From: Pedosphaera sp.
GTDB lineage: Bacteria > Verrucomicrobiota > Verrucomicrobiia > Limisphaerales > Pedosphaeraceae
Direction: 5' to 3'
NCBI GenBank assembly: GCA_028293325.1
Contig: JAQGPA010000111.1
Coordinates: forward strand, 1-63,720
Length of the DNA: 63,720 nt
Shown here: piece after piece, positions 47,825-59,851 of the stretch
Layout: each line of letters begins with the position of its first letter
Numbering within the stretch: position 1 is the first letter of the stretch
Program-made: the position numbers and the translations under genes
Notes under the pieces: generated by a model
Database searches by the model: none
Told to the model about the DNA's origin: nothing
The model's input: the letters and a program-made list of their open reading frames with translations, nothing else

Positions 47825-47842
47825 TTGTGAAATATTTCACGA
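47825..47842 (+). promoter_or_regulatory. Predicted Rex (NADH/NAD+ sensor) operator before the ATP synthase operon
   Basis: TTGTGAAATATTTCACGA contains the perfect 14-bp palindrome GTGAAATATTTCAC and matches the Rex-type consensus TTGTGAAATATTTCACAA at 17 of 18 positions. It lies 88 bases before the atpB ATG. Rex control of ATP synthase and respiratory genes is known in other phyla. The rex gene is not in this window, so this is a prediction. Confidence 0.55.
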
Positions 47843-47929
47843 TGAGGCAACTTTTTCCCGCTTTCGGCTCTTGGGTGTCGTTGAACAGGGAATCGGTGTC
47901 CCTGTAAATAGCCAGTAAATTCAGACGTA

Positions 47930-48877
47930 ATGCACTTTGTAAAAGTATTTCTAATGTTCCTGTTGCTCTGTGGCGCTCCCGTTATCGGGCAGGTGGCCCA
48001 GGCGGCGGAGAATGGGGCCGTGCCGGTCATGCAAGCCGCAGAAGGGCAGACGGGTAAGGCGGCAAAGGAAGAAAAGCACGGCATTCCCTCGCGAGCCACC
48101 GACATTGGTCATATTGGCTCATTTCCCATCAGCAATTCGATGTTGTTGACCTGGGCTGTGGCTTTGGGATTGATCGTGTTCGCCCAAATGGCGACCCGGC
48201 ACATGAAAGAGGTTCCCTCCGGATTGCAAAATTTTTGGGAGTGGCTGGTGGAAAGCCTTTACGTATTTCTGGAAGGAATCATCGGCCACAAACTCGTTAA
48301 AAAGACATTCTGGTTTTTTGCCACGGTTTTCATTTTCATTCTCTTTTCCAATTGGGTTGGCCTGATACCGGGGATGGGGACGATTGGCTGGGGTGTCAAA
48401 ACAGCGCATGGTTTTCAAGTCCATGAGCCATGGCTGCGCGGTGTCAATGCCGACCTGAACATGACGTTCGCAATGGCAGTAACGTTCTTTATCTGCTGGA
48501 TAGTCTGGGCGGTGCAGGCAAACGGTCCGATTGGCTTTTTGCTCCACTTATTCGCGCCCAAGGGGCAGACGACCGGAGCGCTTAAACTCCTGATGGTGGT
48601 TGTATTTCTGGCCGTGGGAATTCTGGAAGTGGTTTCCATCTTGTTCCGCCCGGTTTCATTAAGCTTCCGTTTGTATGGCAATATTTTTGCCGGTGAAAAC
48701 ATGTTGGAATCGATGTCCAACCTGGTCCCGATGTTATCATGGTTGATTCCGGTGCCGTTTTATTTCATGGAGTTGCTGGTGGGAATCGTGCAGGCGCTGG
48801 TGTTCATGCTGCTGACCGCAGTATTCACGCTGTTGATCATGCCGCACGACGAGGGACATGAGAAGGCACATCATTGA
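47930..48877 (+). CDS. atpB: ATP synthase Fo subunit a
   Basis: 315 aa, the proton half-channel of the Fo sector. An N-terminal exported leader (FVKVFLMFLLLCGAPVIG) and a ~70-residue extension precede the conserved helices. The essential Arg lies in LSFRLYGNIFAGENML, and the last helices follow (VPFYFMELLVGIVQALVFMLLTAVF). First gene of the complete operon; no atpI is seen upstream. The 259-base upstream region holds the Rex-like operator. Confidence 0.95.
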   Translation: MHFVKVFLMFLLLCGAPVIGQVAQAAENGAVPVMQAAEGQTGKAAKEEKHGIPSRATDIGHIGSFPISNSMLLTWAVALGLIVFAQMATRHMKEVPSGLQNFWEWLVESLYVFLEGIIGHKLVKKTFWFFATVFIFILFSNWVGLIPGMGTIGWGVKTAHGFQVHEPWLRGVNADLNMTFAMAVTFFICWIVWAVQANGPIGFLLHLFAPKGQTTGALKLLMVVVFLAVGILEVVSILFRPVSLSFRLYGNIFAGENMLESMSNLVPMLSWLIPVPFYFMELLVGIVQALVFMLLTAVFTLLIMPHDEGHEKAHH

Positions 48878-48900
48878 TTTAAACAATTTCAATGGTTTGA

Positions 48901-49191
<291 letters not shown>

Positions 49192-49259
49192 TTCGCTCGA
49201 TTGCGAGTAATGTCAGGCACGGGACCAAGGGTTCCGTGCCTGATGATCGATAAAATTTT

Positions 49260-49808
49260 ATGAACTACGTCTTCTTAGCAAATATTGGCACTGATTTGTC
49301 GAGTGCGGCACAAAACACGGCGAAGGAGTTTGGCGTCGATTGGCATCATTTTACTTCGCAGATCATCAGCTTCATCATCGTGGCGGTGCTGCTCTATAAA
49401 TTTGCGTATCACCCGATTTTAAAAGTATTGGAAGAACGCCGGCAGCGGATTGCCGATGGTTTGGCGAATGCCGACAAAATCAAGGCGGAACTGGCCCGGA
49501 CGGAAGCGTCGCGTCAGGAAGTCCTGAACAAGGCCAATGTGCAGGCGAACAAGCTGATTGAAGAAGCTCGCGCGGCCGCCGCCCGCGTACAGGAGACGGA
49601 GACGCAAAAGGCGATTGCCGCCGCCGAACAGATTATTTCCAAGGCGCGGGAAGCCGCCGCCGCGGACCACGCACGGATGCTGACGGAACTGCGCCGGGAA
49701 GTCGGGCGTTTGGTGGTGGAAACCACAAGCAAGGTGACGGGCAAGGTTTTGACGCCGGACGACCAGAAGCGATTGGCGGACGAAACCACGCGACAATTGG
49801 CAGCCTGA
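49260..49808 (+). CDS. atpF: ATP synthase Fo subunit b
   Basis: 182 aa. One membrane helix near the start (ITSQIISFIIVAVLLYKFAYHPIL) is followed by RRQRIADGLANADKIKAELA and a long charged Ala/Glu/Arg-rich coiled coil that forms the peripheral stalk. Ends with the delta-binding region (DDQKRLADETTRQL). Follows atpE after 68 bases and precedes atpH by 16. Confidence 0.93.
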   Translation: MNYVFLANIGTDLSSAAQNTAKEFGVDWHHFTSQIISFIIVAVLLYKFAYHPILKVLEERRQRIADGLANADKIKAELARTEASRQEVLNKANVQANKLIEEARAAAARVQETETQKAIAAAEQIISKAREAAAADHARMLTELRREVGRLVVETTSKVTGKVLTPDDQKRLADETTRQLAA

Positions 49809-49824
49809 TACTGACTGACGGCCG

Positions 49825-50217
49825 ATGAAAATTTCCAAACAAGAACGCCGCGAAGCCAAGCAATTGTTCCGCAGTTGCGTGAACAATGGGTTGCTGGATG
49901 AGAATCGCGTGCGCCAGGCGGTGCAGGCGGTTATCACCCAAAAGCCGCGTGGCTTCATGGGCATACTCTCGCAACTCCAGCGGTTGGTGAAGCTGGACTT
50001 GGAGCGTCGCACGGCCAAGGTGGAGAGCGCGACGACGCTTTCGCCACAGGAGCAGGCGGCGGTGCAGAGCAGCCTGGTGGCCAAATACGGGCCGGGACTG
50101 AATCTCACCTTTGCCCAAAATCCCGCTTTGCTGGGCGGGTTGCGCATCCAGGTGGGGAGTGATGTTTATGACGGCAGCGTGCGGGAGCGTCTGGATAATT
50201 TACGCGAGGCATTTTAA
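49825..50217 (+). CDS. atpH: ATP synthase F1 subunit delta, unusually short
   Basis: 130 aa instead of the usual ~175-185. The conserved C-terminal half is clear (FAQNPALLGGLRIQVGSDVYDGSVRERLDNLREAF), as is a shortened N-terminal helical part (RREAKQLFRSCVNNGLLDENRVRQAV). Part of the N-terminal six-helix bundle that docks on the alpha crown appears missing. Position between atpF and atpA confirms the identity. No frameshift was found just upstream (only 16 bases after atpF). It links the b stalk to F1. Confidence 0.85.
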   Translation: MKISKQERREAKQLFRSCVNNGLLDENRVRQAVQAVITQKPRGFMGILSQLQRLVKLDLERRTAKVESATTLSPQEQAAVQSSLVAKYGPGLNLTFAQNPALLGGLRIQVGSDVYDGSVRERLDNLREAF

Positions 50218-50241
50218 TTTTACGAGCGACTAACTGATTCT

Positions 50242-51774
<1,533 letters not shown>

Positions 51775-51777
51775 ATC

Positions 51778-54110
<2,333 letters not shown>

Positions 54111-54157
54111 CGAGTGTTAGATTCCGGATGCAGCGTTTGGAATTTGAAATTAAAATC

Positions 54158-54568
54158 ATGGCCAATACTTTAAGACTCGAAATCGTGACTCCGGATGCGA
54201 AGACGTATTCGGAGGATGTCGAGATGGTCACCCTGCCGGGCGTGGAAGGGGAGATGGGGATTTACCCGCAACACGTCCCGCTGATGACGCAGATTGTGGC
54301 CGGAGAAATCTCGGTGCGCAAAGGCGGCCAGGATTATTTTCTGGCGGTCGGCGAGGGGTTCGCGGAAATCACCGGAGTTCGCGTTGCGATCATGACCGAT
54401 ATGGCAATCCGGGCCGAGAGCATCGATGAAGCCAAGGCGGAAGAAGCCCGGCGTCGCGCGGAAGCCCGGTTGGCGGAGAAGCTGGATGATGAACAAGTGG
54501 CGGCCGTCAGCGCCTCCCTGGCGCAGTCTTTGGCGCAACTGAAAGTCAAGCGCCGCCAGCACCGGTAA
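54158..54568 (+). CDS. atpC: ATP synthase F1 subunit epsilon
   Basis: 136 aa from the ATG at 54158; a frame start at 54128 adds ten atypical residues. The N-terminal beta sandwich (LRLEIVTPDAKTYSEDVEMVTLPG, GEMGIYPQHVPLMTQIVAGE) is followed by the two-helix C-terminal domain (ESIDEAKAEEARRRAEARLAE). It couples rotation to catalysis and can inhibit hydrolysis. Last gene of the operon, with the terminator beginning 28 bases after its stop. Confidence 0.95.
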   Translation: MANTLRLEIVTPDAKTYSEDVEMVTLPGVEGEMGIYPQHVPLMTQIVAGEISVRKGGQDYFLAVGEGFAEITGVRVAIMTDMAIRAESIDEAKAEEARRRAEARLAEKLDDEQVAAVSASLAQSLAQLKVKRRQHR

Positions 54569-54596
54569 GGCTGGAGTTCAGCGCAATTATTTGCAA

Positions 54597-54623
54597 GACG
54601 CCGTTCGCGGCGTCTTTTTTTTT
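54597..54623 (+). terminator. Rho-independent terminator of the ATP synthase operon
   Basis: GACGCCG-TTCG-CGGCGTC, a perfect 7-bp stem with a stable UUCG tetraloop, followed by nine T. It lies 28 bases past the atpC stop and marks the end of the housekeeping block. Confidence 0.95.
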
Positions 54624-54646
54624 GCATAGAGCAATTCCATAAATGC

Positions 54647-54786
54647 TGTAGCGCGGCGGAAAAGTTATTGGGAAAGCGGTCTTTTTGACTTTTGGCTTCG
54701 TTTCGGCTCGGTCACAGGCCACCTTGGGCATGCTCCCTCGCCAAAGCCTCGCCAAAAGTCAAAAATCCTCGCTCCGCCGCGCTACA
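54647..54786. repeat. 140-bp element with two nested inverted repeats
   Basis: Outer arms TGTAGCGCGGCGGA (54647-54660) and its exact complement (54773-54786); inner arms TTTTTGACTTTTGGC (54683-54697) and its exact complement (54751-54765). Together 29 perfectly paired bases frame a ~53-base GC-rich core. The shape fits a MITE-like or BIME-like mobile repeat or a structured RNA. The plus-strand open frame 54685-55254 running through it has no coding character and is rejected. Confidence 0.7.
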
Positions 54787-54916
54787 TCATTTCTGTCAAT
54801 GCTCCAAGCTTTCGTCAGCTTTGGAAAAATTAAGACAGGGAAGGGGAGGTGGCGTTGCCCGGCACTTTTGCGGGGGCTGAGCAGCAGGAGACAGCAGAAA
54901 ACGGGTCCTGGTTTAA

Positions 54917-54941
54917 AGGAAAAACGCCAAGTGGTGGCGTT
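54917..54941 (-). terminator. Terminator-like hairpin downstream of the small ORF
   Basis: On the minus strand AACGCCA-CCACT-TGGCGTT is followed by TTTCC. A 7-bp stem with a short U-tract, 62 bases after the stop of the 45-aa gene, supports minus-strand transcription there. Confidence 0.5.
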
Positions 54942-55002
54942 GATGCAGGCGTGTCGGAGTTTTGCGGGCGGACTTATCCGACCGGGGAACCGGCGGCGAT
55001 GG

Positions 55003-55140
55003 CTATTCGTCGCGGGGTTCTCCGCGTTTGGCGATGTTGGGGTCGTCCGGCGTGCCGAACGCAGTGACCCAAAGAGCGGGGCCGAAGCAAAGCAAAAGAC
55101 CGATGGGGATGCAAATAATGCCCCAGTAATTAGAATTCAT
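55003..55140 (-). CDS. Small single-helix membrane protein (45 aa)
   Basis: The minus strand from 55140 reads a 45-residue protein beginning MNSNYWGIICIPIGLLLCFG and continuing PALWVTAFGTPDDPNI to an acidic/basic end (KRGEPRDE). One hydrophobic helix (about residues 6-25) and a short polar tail suggest an inner-membrane microprotein. It is too short for most gene finders, but codon use is GC-rich like the neighbours and a terminator-like hairpin follows. No function is known to me. There is no clear Shine-Dalgarno sequence. Confidence 0.5.
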   Translation of the reverse strand: MNSNYWGIICIPIGLLLCFGPALWVTAFGTPDDPNIAKRGEPRDE

Positions 55141-55174
55141 ACGAAAGGGATAATAAGGGATGGAGGCAGTTTGG

Positions 55175-55295
55175 CAACTGAGGAATTTTTGATTTTTGAT
55201 TTGCGATTTTTGATTGGAGAAAGGGGATGGAGACTGGACTGGAAGAGGGATTAAACCGCAGATTCACGCAGATAAACGCAGATTTTTGGAGGGTT
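55175..55295. repeat. Dispersed intergenic repeats (A/T-rich and CGCAGAT type)
   Basis: Two motifs sit side by side: alternating TTTTTGATT units (around 55185-55220), then AACCGCAGATTCACGCAGAT with a further ACGCAGAT copy (55255-55284). A variant of the second (ACCACGGATTCACACCGATT, then AACACGGATT) is at 63359-63389. These look like members of short repeat families scattered in this genome. Confidence 0.55.
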
Positions 55296-55324
55296 TGGAG
55301 CGATGTTCAACCTTATGAGAAAAG

Positions 55325-55376
55325 TTTGACTAATCAAAGATTTCCTACTTTTATATATTGACTTACTTTGACTAGT
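55325..55376 (+). promoter_or_regulatory. Possible VapB operator/promoter
   Basis: Three copies of TTGACT (starting about 55326, 55358 and 55368) occur within 50 bases. The first is part of the inverted repeat TTTGACTAATCAAA (55325-55338). The copies lie 20-70 bases before the vapB start and could be antitoxin binding sites and/or -35 boxes. No ideal -10 spacing was found. Confidence 0.35.
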
Positions 55377-55393
55377 TAATAGGATTATTATGT

Positions 55394-55678
55394 ATGAGTA
55401 AAACAAACAAAACGGATACGATTACATTTACGGTCAAGGGACAGGTGGTAATCCCCCGGTGGCTGCGGAAGGAATTTGATATTGAGGAGGGGACGCGCGC
55501 CATTGTGACGACCACGCCGGATGGCATCCTTTTGAAGCCGGTCACACGGCATACGATTGCCCGGATGCATGGCATTTTGAAACGGAAACCGGGAGAGAAG
55601 CCGCTGGCTGAGGAATGGGCGGAACACAAGAAACGGGAAATTGAATTGGAAGAACGCCATGGCCGCAAAGGTTCTTGA
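55394..55678 (+). CDS. vapB: AbrB/SpoVT-type antitoxin (VapB-like)
   Basis: 94 aa. An N-terminal swapped-hairpin DNA-binding domain reads ITFTVKGQVVIPRWLRKEFDIEEG, then TRAIVTTTPDGILLKPV. The C-terminal tail is charged (AEEWAEHKKREIELEERHG) and should bind and block the toxin. It overlaps the toxin gene by 20 bases, the usual arrangement for type II pairs. Probably represses its own operon. Confidence 0.88.
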   Translation: MSKTNKTDTITFTVKGQVVIPRWLRKEFDIEEGTRAIVTTTPDGILLKPVTRHTIARMHGILKRKPGEKPLAEEWAEHKKREIELEERHGRKGS

Positions 55679-56060
55679 TAGCTACGCGCTGCTCGCATTT
55701 TTGCGGGGCGAAGAGGGCGGGGAGACGGTCCGGGATTTGCTGGAAAAGGCCGGCGAACGGAACGTCCCACTGCATATGACCGAGGTGAATTATGCTGAGG
55801 TCAAATACGTTATCATCCGCAAGGATGGCGCGGAGGCCTGGAAAAGAATAGCTGGCGAGTTGCCGGTGCTCCCGATAGAGTTCCATCCCGCAACCCGTTC
55901 CTTGGCCGATTTAGCGGCTGAGTACAAGGCGCATTACAAACTCAGCCTAGCCGACGCCTTCGCTGCCGCGATGGCGAAGGAGAAAAAAGCTGAGTTAGTT
56001 ACTGGGGATCGGGAATTTAAGGAACTGGAAAAGGAAATTAAGGTGGTATGGATTTCTTAA
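55659..56060 (+). CDS. vapC: PIN-domain toxin (VapC-like ribonuclease)
   Basis: 133 aa from the ATG at 55659, inside the antitoxin 3' end. The PIN acidic residues are visible: Asp in VLDSYALLAFLRGEEG, Glu in MTEVNYAEVKY, Asp in KLSLADAFAAAMAKE and Asp in LVTGDREFKEL. Cleaves RNA (often tRNA or rRNA) with Mg/Mn when freed from VapB. Length and order are normal. It marks the left side of the accessory region. Confidence 0.9.
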   Translation: MAAKVLDSYALLAFLRGEEGGETVRDLLEKAGERNVPLHMTEVNYAEVKYVIIRKDGAEAWKRIAGELPVLPIEFHPATRSLADLAAEYKAHYKLSLADAFAAAMAKEKKAELVTGDREFKELEKEIKVVWIS

Positions 56061-56157
56061 ATGCTATCCGCAGCGGACAGGTGCTGGCGAATGCGCCGCT
56101 CGACGGCTTAGGGAGTCAGGAACGGAGAGGCTCGGGGAACTCAAAAGGAGGAAAATA

Positions 56158-58095
56158 ATGGACTGGGAATTTTATGAACGGGGTGAGGCTGGAGATGCCT
56201 ATGCGGCGTCTCAATCGCGAATCATTATAGAAGGAGACCATACGATATCTCCATTTGAGATATTTGTTCGCGAAGTACTCCAAAATTCGCTTGATGCTGC
56301 GCTGAGCCAAGCAAAGGTGAAGGTCCGCTTTAAGTTGCATACCATTCGGAACCCGGGGCCGAAGCAGAATTTCCTAAATGCAATTGGTTGGCCGGCTTTG
56401 AAAGAGCGAGTCGCTGCGGCAAACCGAATTCGTTTAAATCGGCAGGAGCCGCCTGAATTTGGCAATCCAGAGACCTTGGCCGGGACTGGCATTCAGGTAC
56501 TAGAGATTTCTGAAATAGGCACAATAGGATTGGTTGGCCCTGAAGCTGTCAGAAGCGAACAGGATGAGCGTCGCCTGCCTGGGGAATCCCCCAAAGCATA
56601 TATCGCCTTGACTCGGGATGACGCCCGGCGGGAGAAACAAGGTTTAGGATCCGGTGGCACTTATGGGTTGGGCAAGGCTGTTTTATGGTCTGCCTCCCAA
56701 ATCCAAACGGTTGTTTTCTTTTCGAGATTAGCAAACTCACCAGATGAGACAACACACCGTGCAGCCGCCCAAGCGAGGCTTGGCCCTCATTTTCTTAATA
56801 ACCATCCGTACCGCGGCCTTGGCTATGGTGGCGATAAACGTGACGGATGGTGTCGGCCCATTCGGAATGAAAAAGCTCAAGAGCTGGCCACCAAACTCAT
56901 GATCAATCGCCGCGCGGACGCTTCGGAAACGGGCACGACAATTATCATACCGTTTTGGAATCAGCCTGATAGTGATGTTGATGACGTGGTTCCAACCCAT
57001 GTTTTGCTGGCACGATATGCTGCACGTTTTTTCTGGCCTGCAATCGTAGATGGTCGCCTCGAAGTAATCGCTGAATCAGATACTGGGTCCGTCGAGGAAG
57101 CGGATGACCACCTTCCACATTATCAACCTTTCATTGATCTTTATCAGCGAATGAAGCAAGGCACTCGTGGCCCACAGGATGCATTGCCGGAAAAAATTCG
57201 AATGGTTGTTCCACAAGGGCCACCACCGCGAACTGATTCAGAAACCAAAACTTTTATTCACGCGAACATGTGCGATGTCACCAAAGAGGGCGAAGTTAGG
57301 GAGGATTTTAAGTGTAAGGTTGCCTGCATACGCGGCCAGGGAATGGTTGTTGGTTATGCTAAAATGACGGGAAATACCTTGGTGAAACCGTTCGTTGGGC
57401 TGGCACTTGGTGGCCGTGCTGGTGATGTGTCAAACGCTGGAGTCCGTGGCGACGTTCTTTTGGGATTTTCCGAATATGTAACCCATACCAAGTGGGACGA
57501 AAAATCCGCCAGCTTGCGTCATTGGCCAGATGCCCGTCCAGCCATCCGGGAACTATTGAAGCAACTGAGGGATTATTTTGAACGAAACAGTAGAGTTGAA
57601 CAGCCCGAGACAACCAGTGATCTGAGTCCACTTGAAGAAGGGCTTAGGTTTCCCGGCATCGGCCCGGATGGGCCACCGCCCCCACCGCCTGACGGCAAGC
57701 CCCAGCTACACCTGCAATATTTTCGCCGCGCAGAAAACCAGTATAACTTTGAAATTCGAACAAGAATTAAGGCCAACAGCAAGCCAATCAGCTTAGATTT
57801 GTGGGTCGAAGCCGGTTTGGAAACGGGAAGTGCTTCAAAGGGAGACAGATTTTTGCTCGAGAATATTCGCACCATTCCGACAAATCTAAAGACGGACCAA
57901 TTAACCAATCGCAAGTTTCGAATTACCATTCCCACTCTGGGTTCAGAAACCCAAGTAAAAATTGTTGGAACCACTCAAAAAATAATACCAGAAGTGTTCG
58001 CGGTAAGTGAGGGGCTTTTCAAGGCGACGATTGTAAAGCCTAATGAACTGGAGGAGGCCTCGCACGAAACAATAGGAGAGGATTCATATGCTTAA
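56158..58095 (+). CDS. GHKL-type ATPase (MutL/MORC/Hsp90-like) of a defence-type operon
   Basis: 645 aa, preceded by a strong AGGAGG ribosome site. The N-terminal ~300 residues carry the GHKL nucleotide-binding motifs. The N-box is FVREVLQNSLDAAL (E39, N43). A degenerate G1 box, LEISEIGTIGLVG (119-126), has Glu in place of the usual Asp in DxGxG. The G2 lid is GSGGTYGLGKAVLW (164-177). The middle (SETGTTIIIPFW, HVLLARYAARFFWPAI) resembles the transducer part of MutL/MORC relatives. A Pro-rich linker (GPPPPPPDG) separates a C-terminal ~130-aa beta-rich domain. No nuclease motif is visible. Related ATPases are known from MutL-homologue restriction-modification clusters. The next gene overlaps by 8 bases. 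Codon use is more A/T-rich than in the core genes, suggesting transfer. Confidence 0.8.
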   Translation: MDWEFYERGEAGDAYAASQSRIIIEGDHTISPFEIFVREVLQNSLDAALSQAKVKVRFKLHTIRNPGPKQNFLNAIGWPALKERVAAANRIRLNRQEPPEFGNPETLAGTGIQVLEISEIGTIGLVGPEAVRSEQDERRLPGESPKAYIALTRDDARREKQGLGSGGTYGLGKAVLWSASQIQTVVFFSRLANSPDETTHRAAAQARLGPHFLNNHPYRGLGYGGDKRDGWCRPIRNEKAQELATKLMINRRADASETGTTIIIPFWNQPDSDVDDVVPTHVLLARYAARFFWPAIVDGRLEVIAESDTGSVEEADDHLPHYQPFIDLYQRMKQGTRGPQDALPEKIRMVVPQGPPPRTDSETKTFIHANMCDVTKEGEVREDFKCKVACIRGQGMVVGYAKMTGNTLVKPFVGLALGGRAGDVSNAGVRGDVLLGFSEYVTHTKWDEKSASLRHWPDARPAIRELLKQLRDYFERNSRVEQPETTSDLSPLEEGLRFPGIGPDGPPPPPPDGKPQLHLQYFRRAENQYNFEIRTRIKANSKPISLDLWVEAGLETGSASKGDRFLLENIRTIPTNLKTDQLTNRKFRITIPTLGSETQVKIVGTTQKIIPEVFAVSEGLFKATIVKPNELEEASHETIGEDSYA

Positions 58096-59038
58096 AGCAA
58101 AGGCTTGGCCATATCCTGTGTTTGAGAATGTTTCGTTTGGCACGCCACAGGCAAAATTTGGCGACATCGATTTGAAAATGGATTTAACCAGCAAAGGTTG
58201 GGTTATTACTGGAGGCCAACTAAAGGACCGGTCAAGTGGGATAATTTCGCTTTCTTTCCAAATCAAAACGCCATCATCTGAAGTTGCAGAAGCCGTGTTC
58301 GGCGCACCAGACAAAACCGCCATCTCCTGTGGGGCGCGCCTTCTCTGTAAGGAATCGAAGTTCAGAAAATTCTTTCCCGCTGATAACCACCAGTCAGTGA
58401 AGCTTGAAATCCCCTTGGAGAGATTGCGAGGGGTTGCTGAAATAGTGCCGATGTTTGTTTCTGCGAACCAAGCATCTTCCGCCAATGGGATAATCATCCA
58501 ACAAGGCTCGGTCTTGGGCTTAACCGCAAAGCCGATTTTCCTGACTATCGATGAAGATTGGACGGGGGAAGCTATTCCGGTCGACTGGCTAGGCTTTGCA
58601 GAAAACAATTTGCCCGCAGAGTCCCTAATGCACATTGAGATTTCGGGAGGAAGCCAAGTCCCGAAAGTCTGGTTAAACTTAAAATACAAAAGCAAGCTTG
58701 AGCATGTATTATTAAGAAAAGGTGACAGCTCACCGGCGGGTTTGGCGGGTGCTGCCATGAGGGAGTTTTTTTGGGTCCATGTATGGGAAAAAGTTCTGAT
58801 TTGGGCGCTGAAAGAGGCGAGTGCTGAAAATGAAGACTGGCCTGCAACCAGAATCGCAGATTACTGGCGCTCAAAATTCAACGAAAACGGGTTTGAAATG
58901 CCCGTGACAGATCAATTGGATGCAGATGCGTTGAATGAATTATCATCCAAAATACAACATTGTCTATGCAGCGCACAGAAACTTTCACAGATAAATAACA
59001 TACTGCGGTTCCAACCGGACAGCCCAAGCCTATTATGA
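58088..59038 (+). CDS. Unknown protein, middle gene of the GHKL operon
   Basis: 316 aa, not recognised. Ribosome site GGAGAGGA lies just before the ATG. The first ~200 residues look beta-rich (FGDIDLKMDLTSKGWVITGG, IISLSFQIKT, VKLEIPLERLRGVAEIVPMF, LMHIEISGG, VWLNLKYKSK). The last ~110 are helical and Trp-rich (AAMREFFWVHVWEKVLIWALKE, WPATRIADYWRSKFNENGF). No membrane segment or catalytic motif was seen. It overlaps the ATPase gene (8 bases) and the next gene (ATGA), so the three products are probably made in fixed ratio and may form a complex. Confidence 0.75.
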   Translation: MLKAKAWPYPVFENVSFGTPQAKFGDIDLKMDLTSKGWVITGGQLKDRSSGIISLSFQIKTPSSEVAEAVFGAPDKTAISCGARLLCKESKFRKFFPADNHQSVKLEIPLERLRGVAEIVPMFVSANQASSANGIIIQQGSVLGLTAKPIFLTIDEDWTGEAIPVDWLGFAENNLPAESLMHIEISGGSQVPKVWLNLKYKSKLEHVLLRKGDSSPAGLAGAAMREFFWVHVWEKVLIWALKEASAENEDWPATRIADYWRSKFNENGFEMPVTDQLDADALNELSSKIQHCLCSAQKLSQINNILRFQPDSPSLL

Positions 59039-59790
59039 TGCAAAGACTGACCAATCGAAATCATTTGAAAAAGCTCGACTGGCTTTCCCAAGTCGCCCAG
59101 CGCGATTGGCGAGAAGTAGAGCCGCTTCAAGCTGACGGGCTCAAAATTCAGCAATTAGATGTTGCTGCCAATTTGCAAATGGGTTTAGTAATTCAATACA
59201 TTAAGGATGCTTTTGAAAACATCAACCCCATGCTTCAAGACCCTCCATCTAGGGATGAACGCGTTGGCAGCGATGGTCAAATGGCTGTGGCGATTCATAA
59301 GGCTTTGAACGGGATGACTCCACGAGAAGCAAGCGATGCCGATTTATGGGCTTACCTGGCTTGTATGGGATGTCCCAGATATGTGCGCTGGCGATGGAAT
59401 ACGCAAGATGTAGCACCTTTGTGGACTAGATTCGCTGGAAATATTCGTCGGAACGCGCTTTCCAGGCTCTGGTGGTGGGCTGAAATCACACATGATCCAA
59501 CCAAACTTATTGATAATCCTCAGCGTTATGTAGTTACTAAAGACGTACAGAATCGACAATCACTCATGCTCTGGTTCATCGATTGCGCTTTTTCAGGCCA
59601 CGCCTCCATTGTTTACCACCTTAGCGCATTACAAAAGAGCCACTCATTAAATGATACTGAACAAAAAGCCGTTTGCAGAAGCGTTAATCGCCTTGCTCGA
59701 GTTGTTTGTTTAGACTCTTTGCCCCATTCGGCCGAAGTTGAAGCTTTGTGCGACCGAGCTTTACAAATAGGCCAGCTCTTGGCTGCATAG
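59035..59790 (+). CDS. DUF6339-like protein, third gene of the GHKL operon
   Basis: 251 aa. The central part reads ASDADLWAYLACMGCPRYVRW, then NIRRNALSRLWWWAEITHD and QSLMLWFIDCAFSGHASIV. From memory this follows the pattern of DUF6339 proteins (ASD-x2-LWAYL ... Y-x-R-x-RW ... RLWW ... TYD ... ERSFSR-like). I could not check this by search. All-helical and soluble, no catalytic motif seen. The start overlaps the previous stop (ATGA). A 61-base gap then leads to the methyltransferase gene in the same direction. Confidence 0.65.
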   Translation: MMQRLTNRNHLKKLDWLSQVAQRDWREVEPLQADGLKIQQLDVAANLQMGLVIQYIKDAFENINPMLQDPPSRDERVGSDGQMAVAIHKALNGMTPREASDADLWAYLACMGCPRYVRWRWNTQDVAPLWTRFAGNIRRNALSRLWWWAEITHDPTKLIDNPQRYVVTKDVQNRQSLMLWFIDCAFSGHASIVYHLSALQKSHSLNDTEQKAVCRSVNRLARVVCLDSLPHSAEVEALCDRALQIGQLLAA

Positions 59791-59851
59791 AAACGGCCGG
59801 CTAGTTTTTTTGTTGTCGCAATTTTCACCTAGGCTGTAGCCTGGATGAAGA

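Noticed and set aside
54685..55254. 189-aa plus-strand open frame after the ATP synthase operon
   Set aside because: It runs through the nested inverted repeat and A/T-rich repeats, is rich in Arg/Ser/Gly shadow composition, and a plausible small gene lies on the opposite strand.
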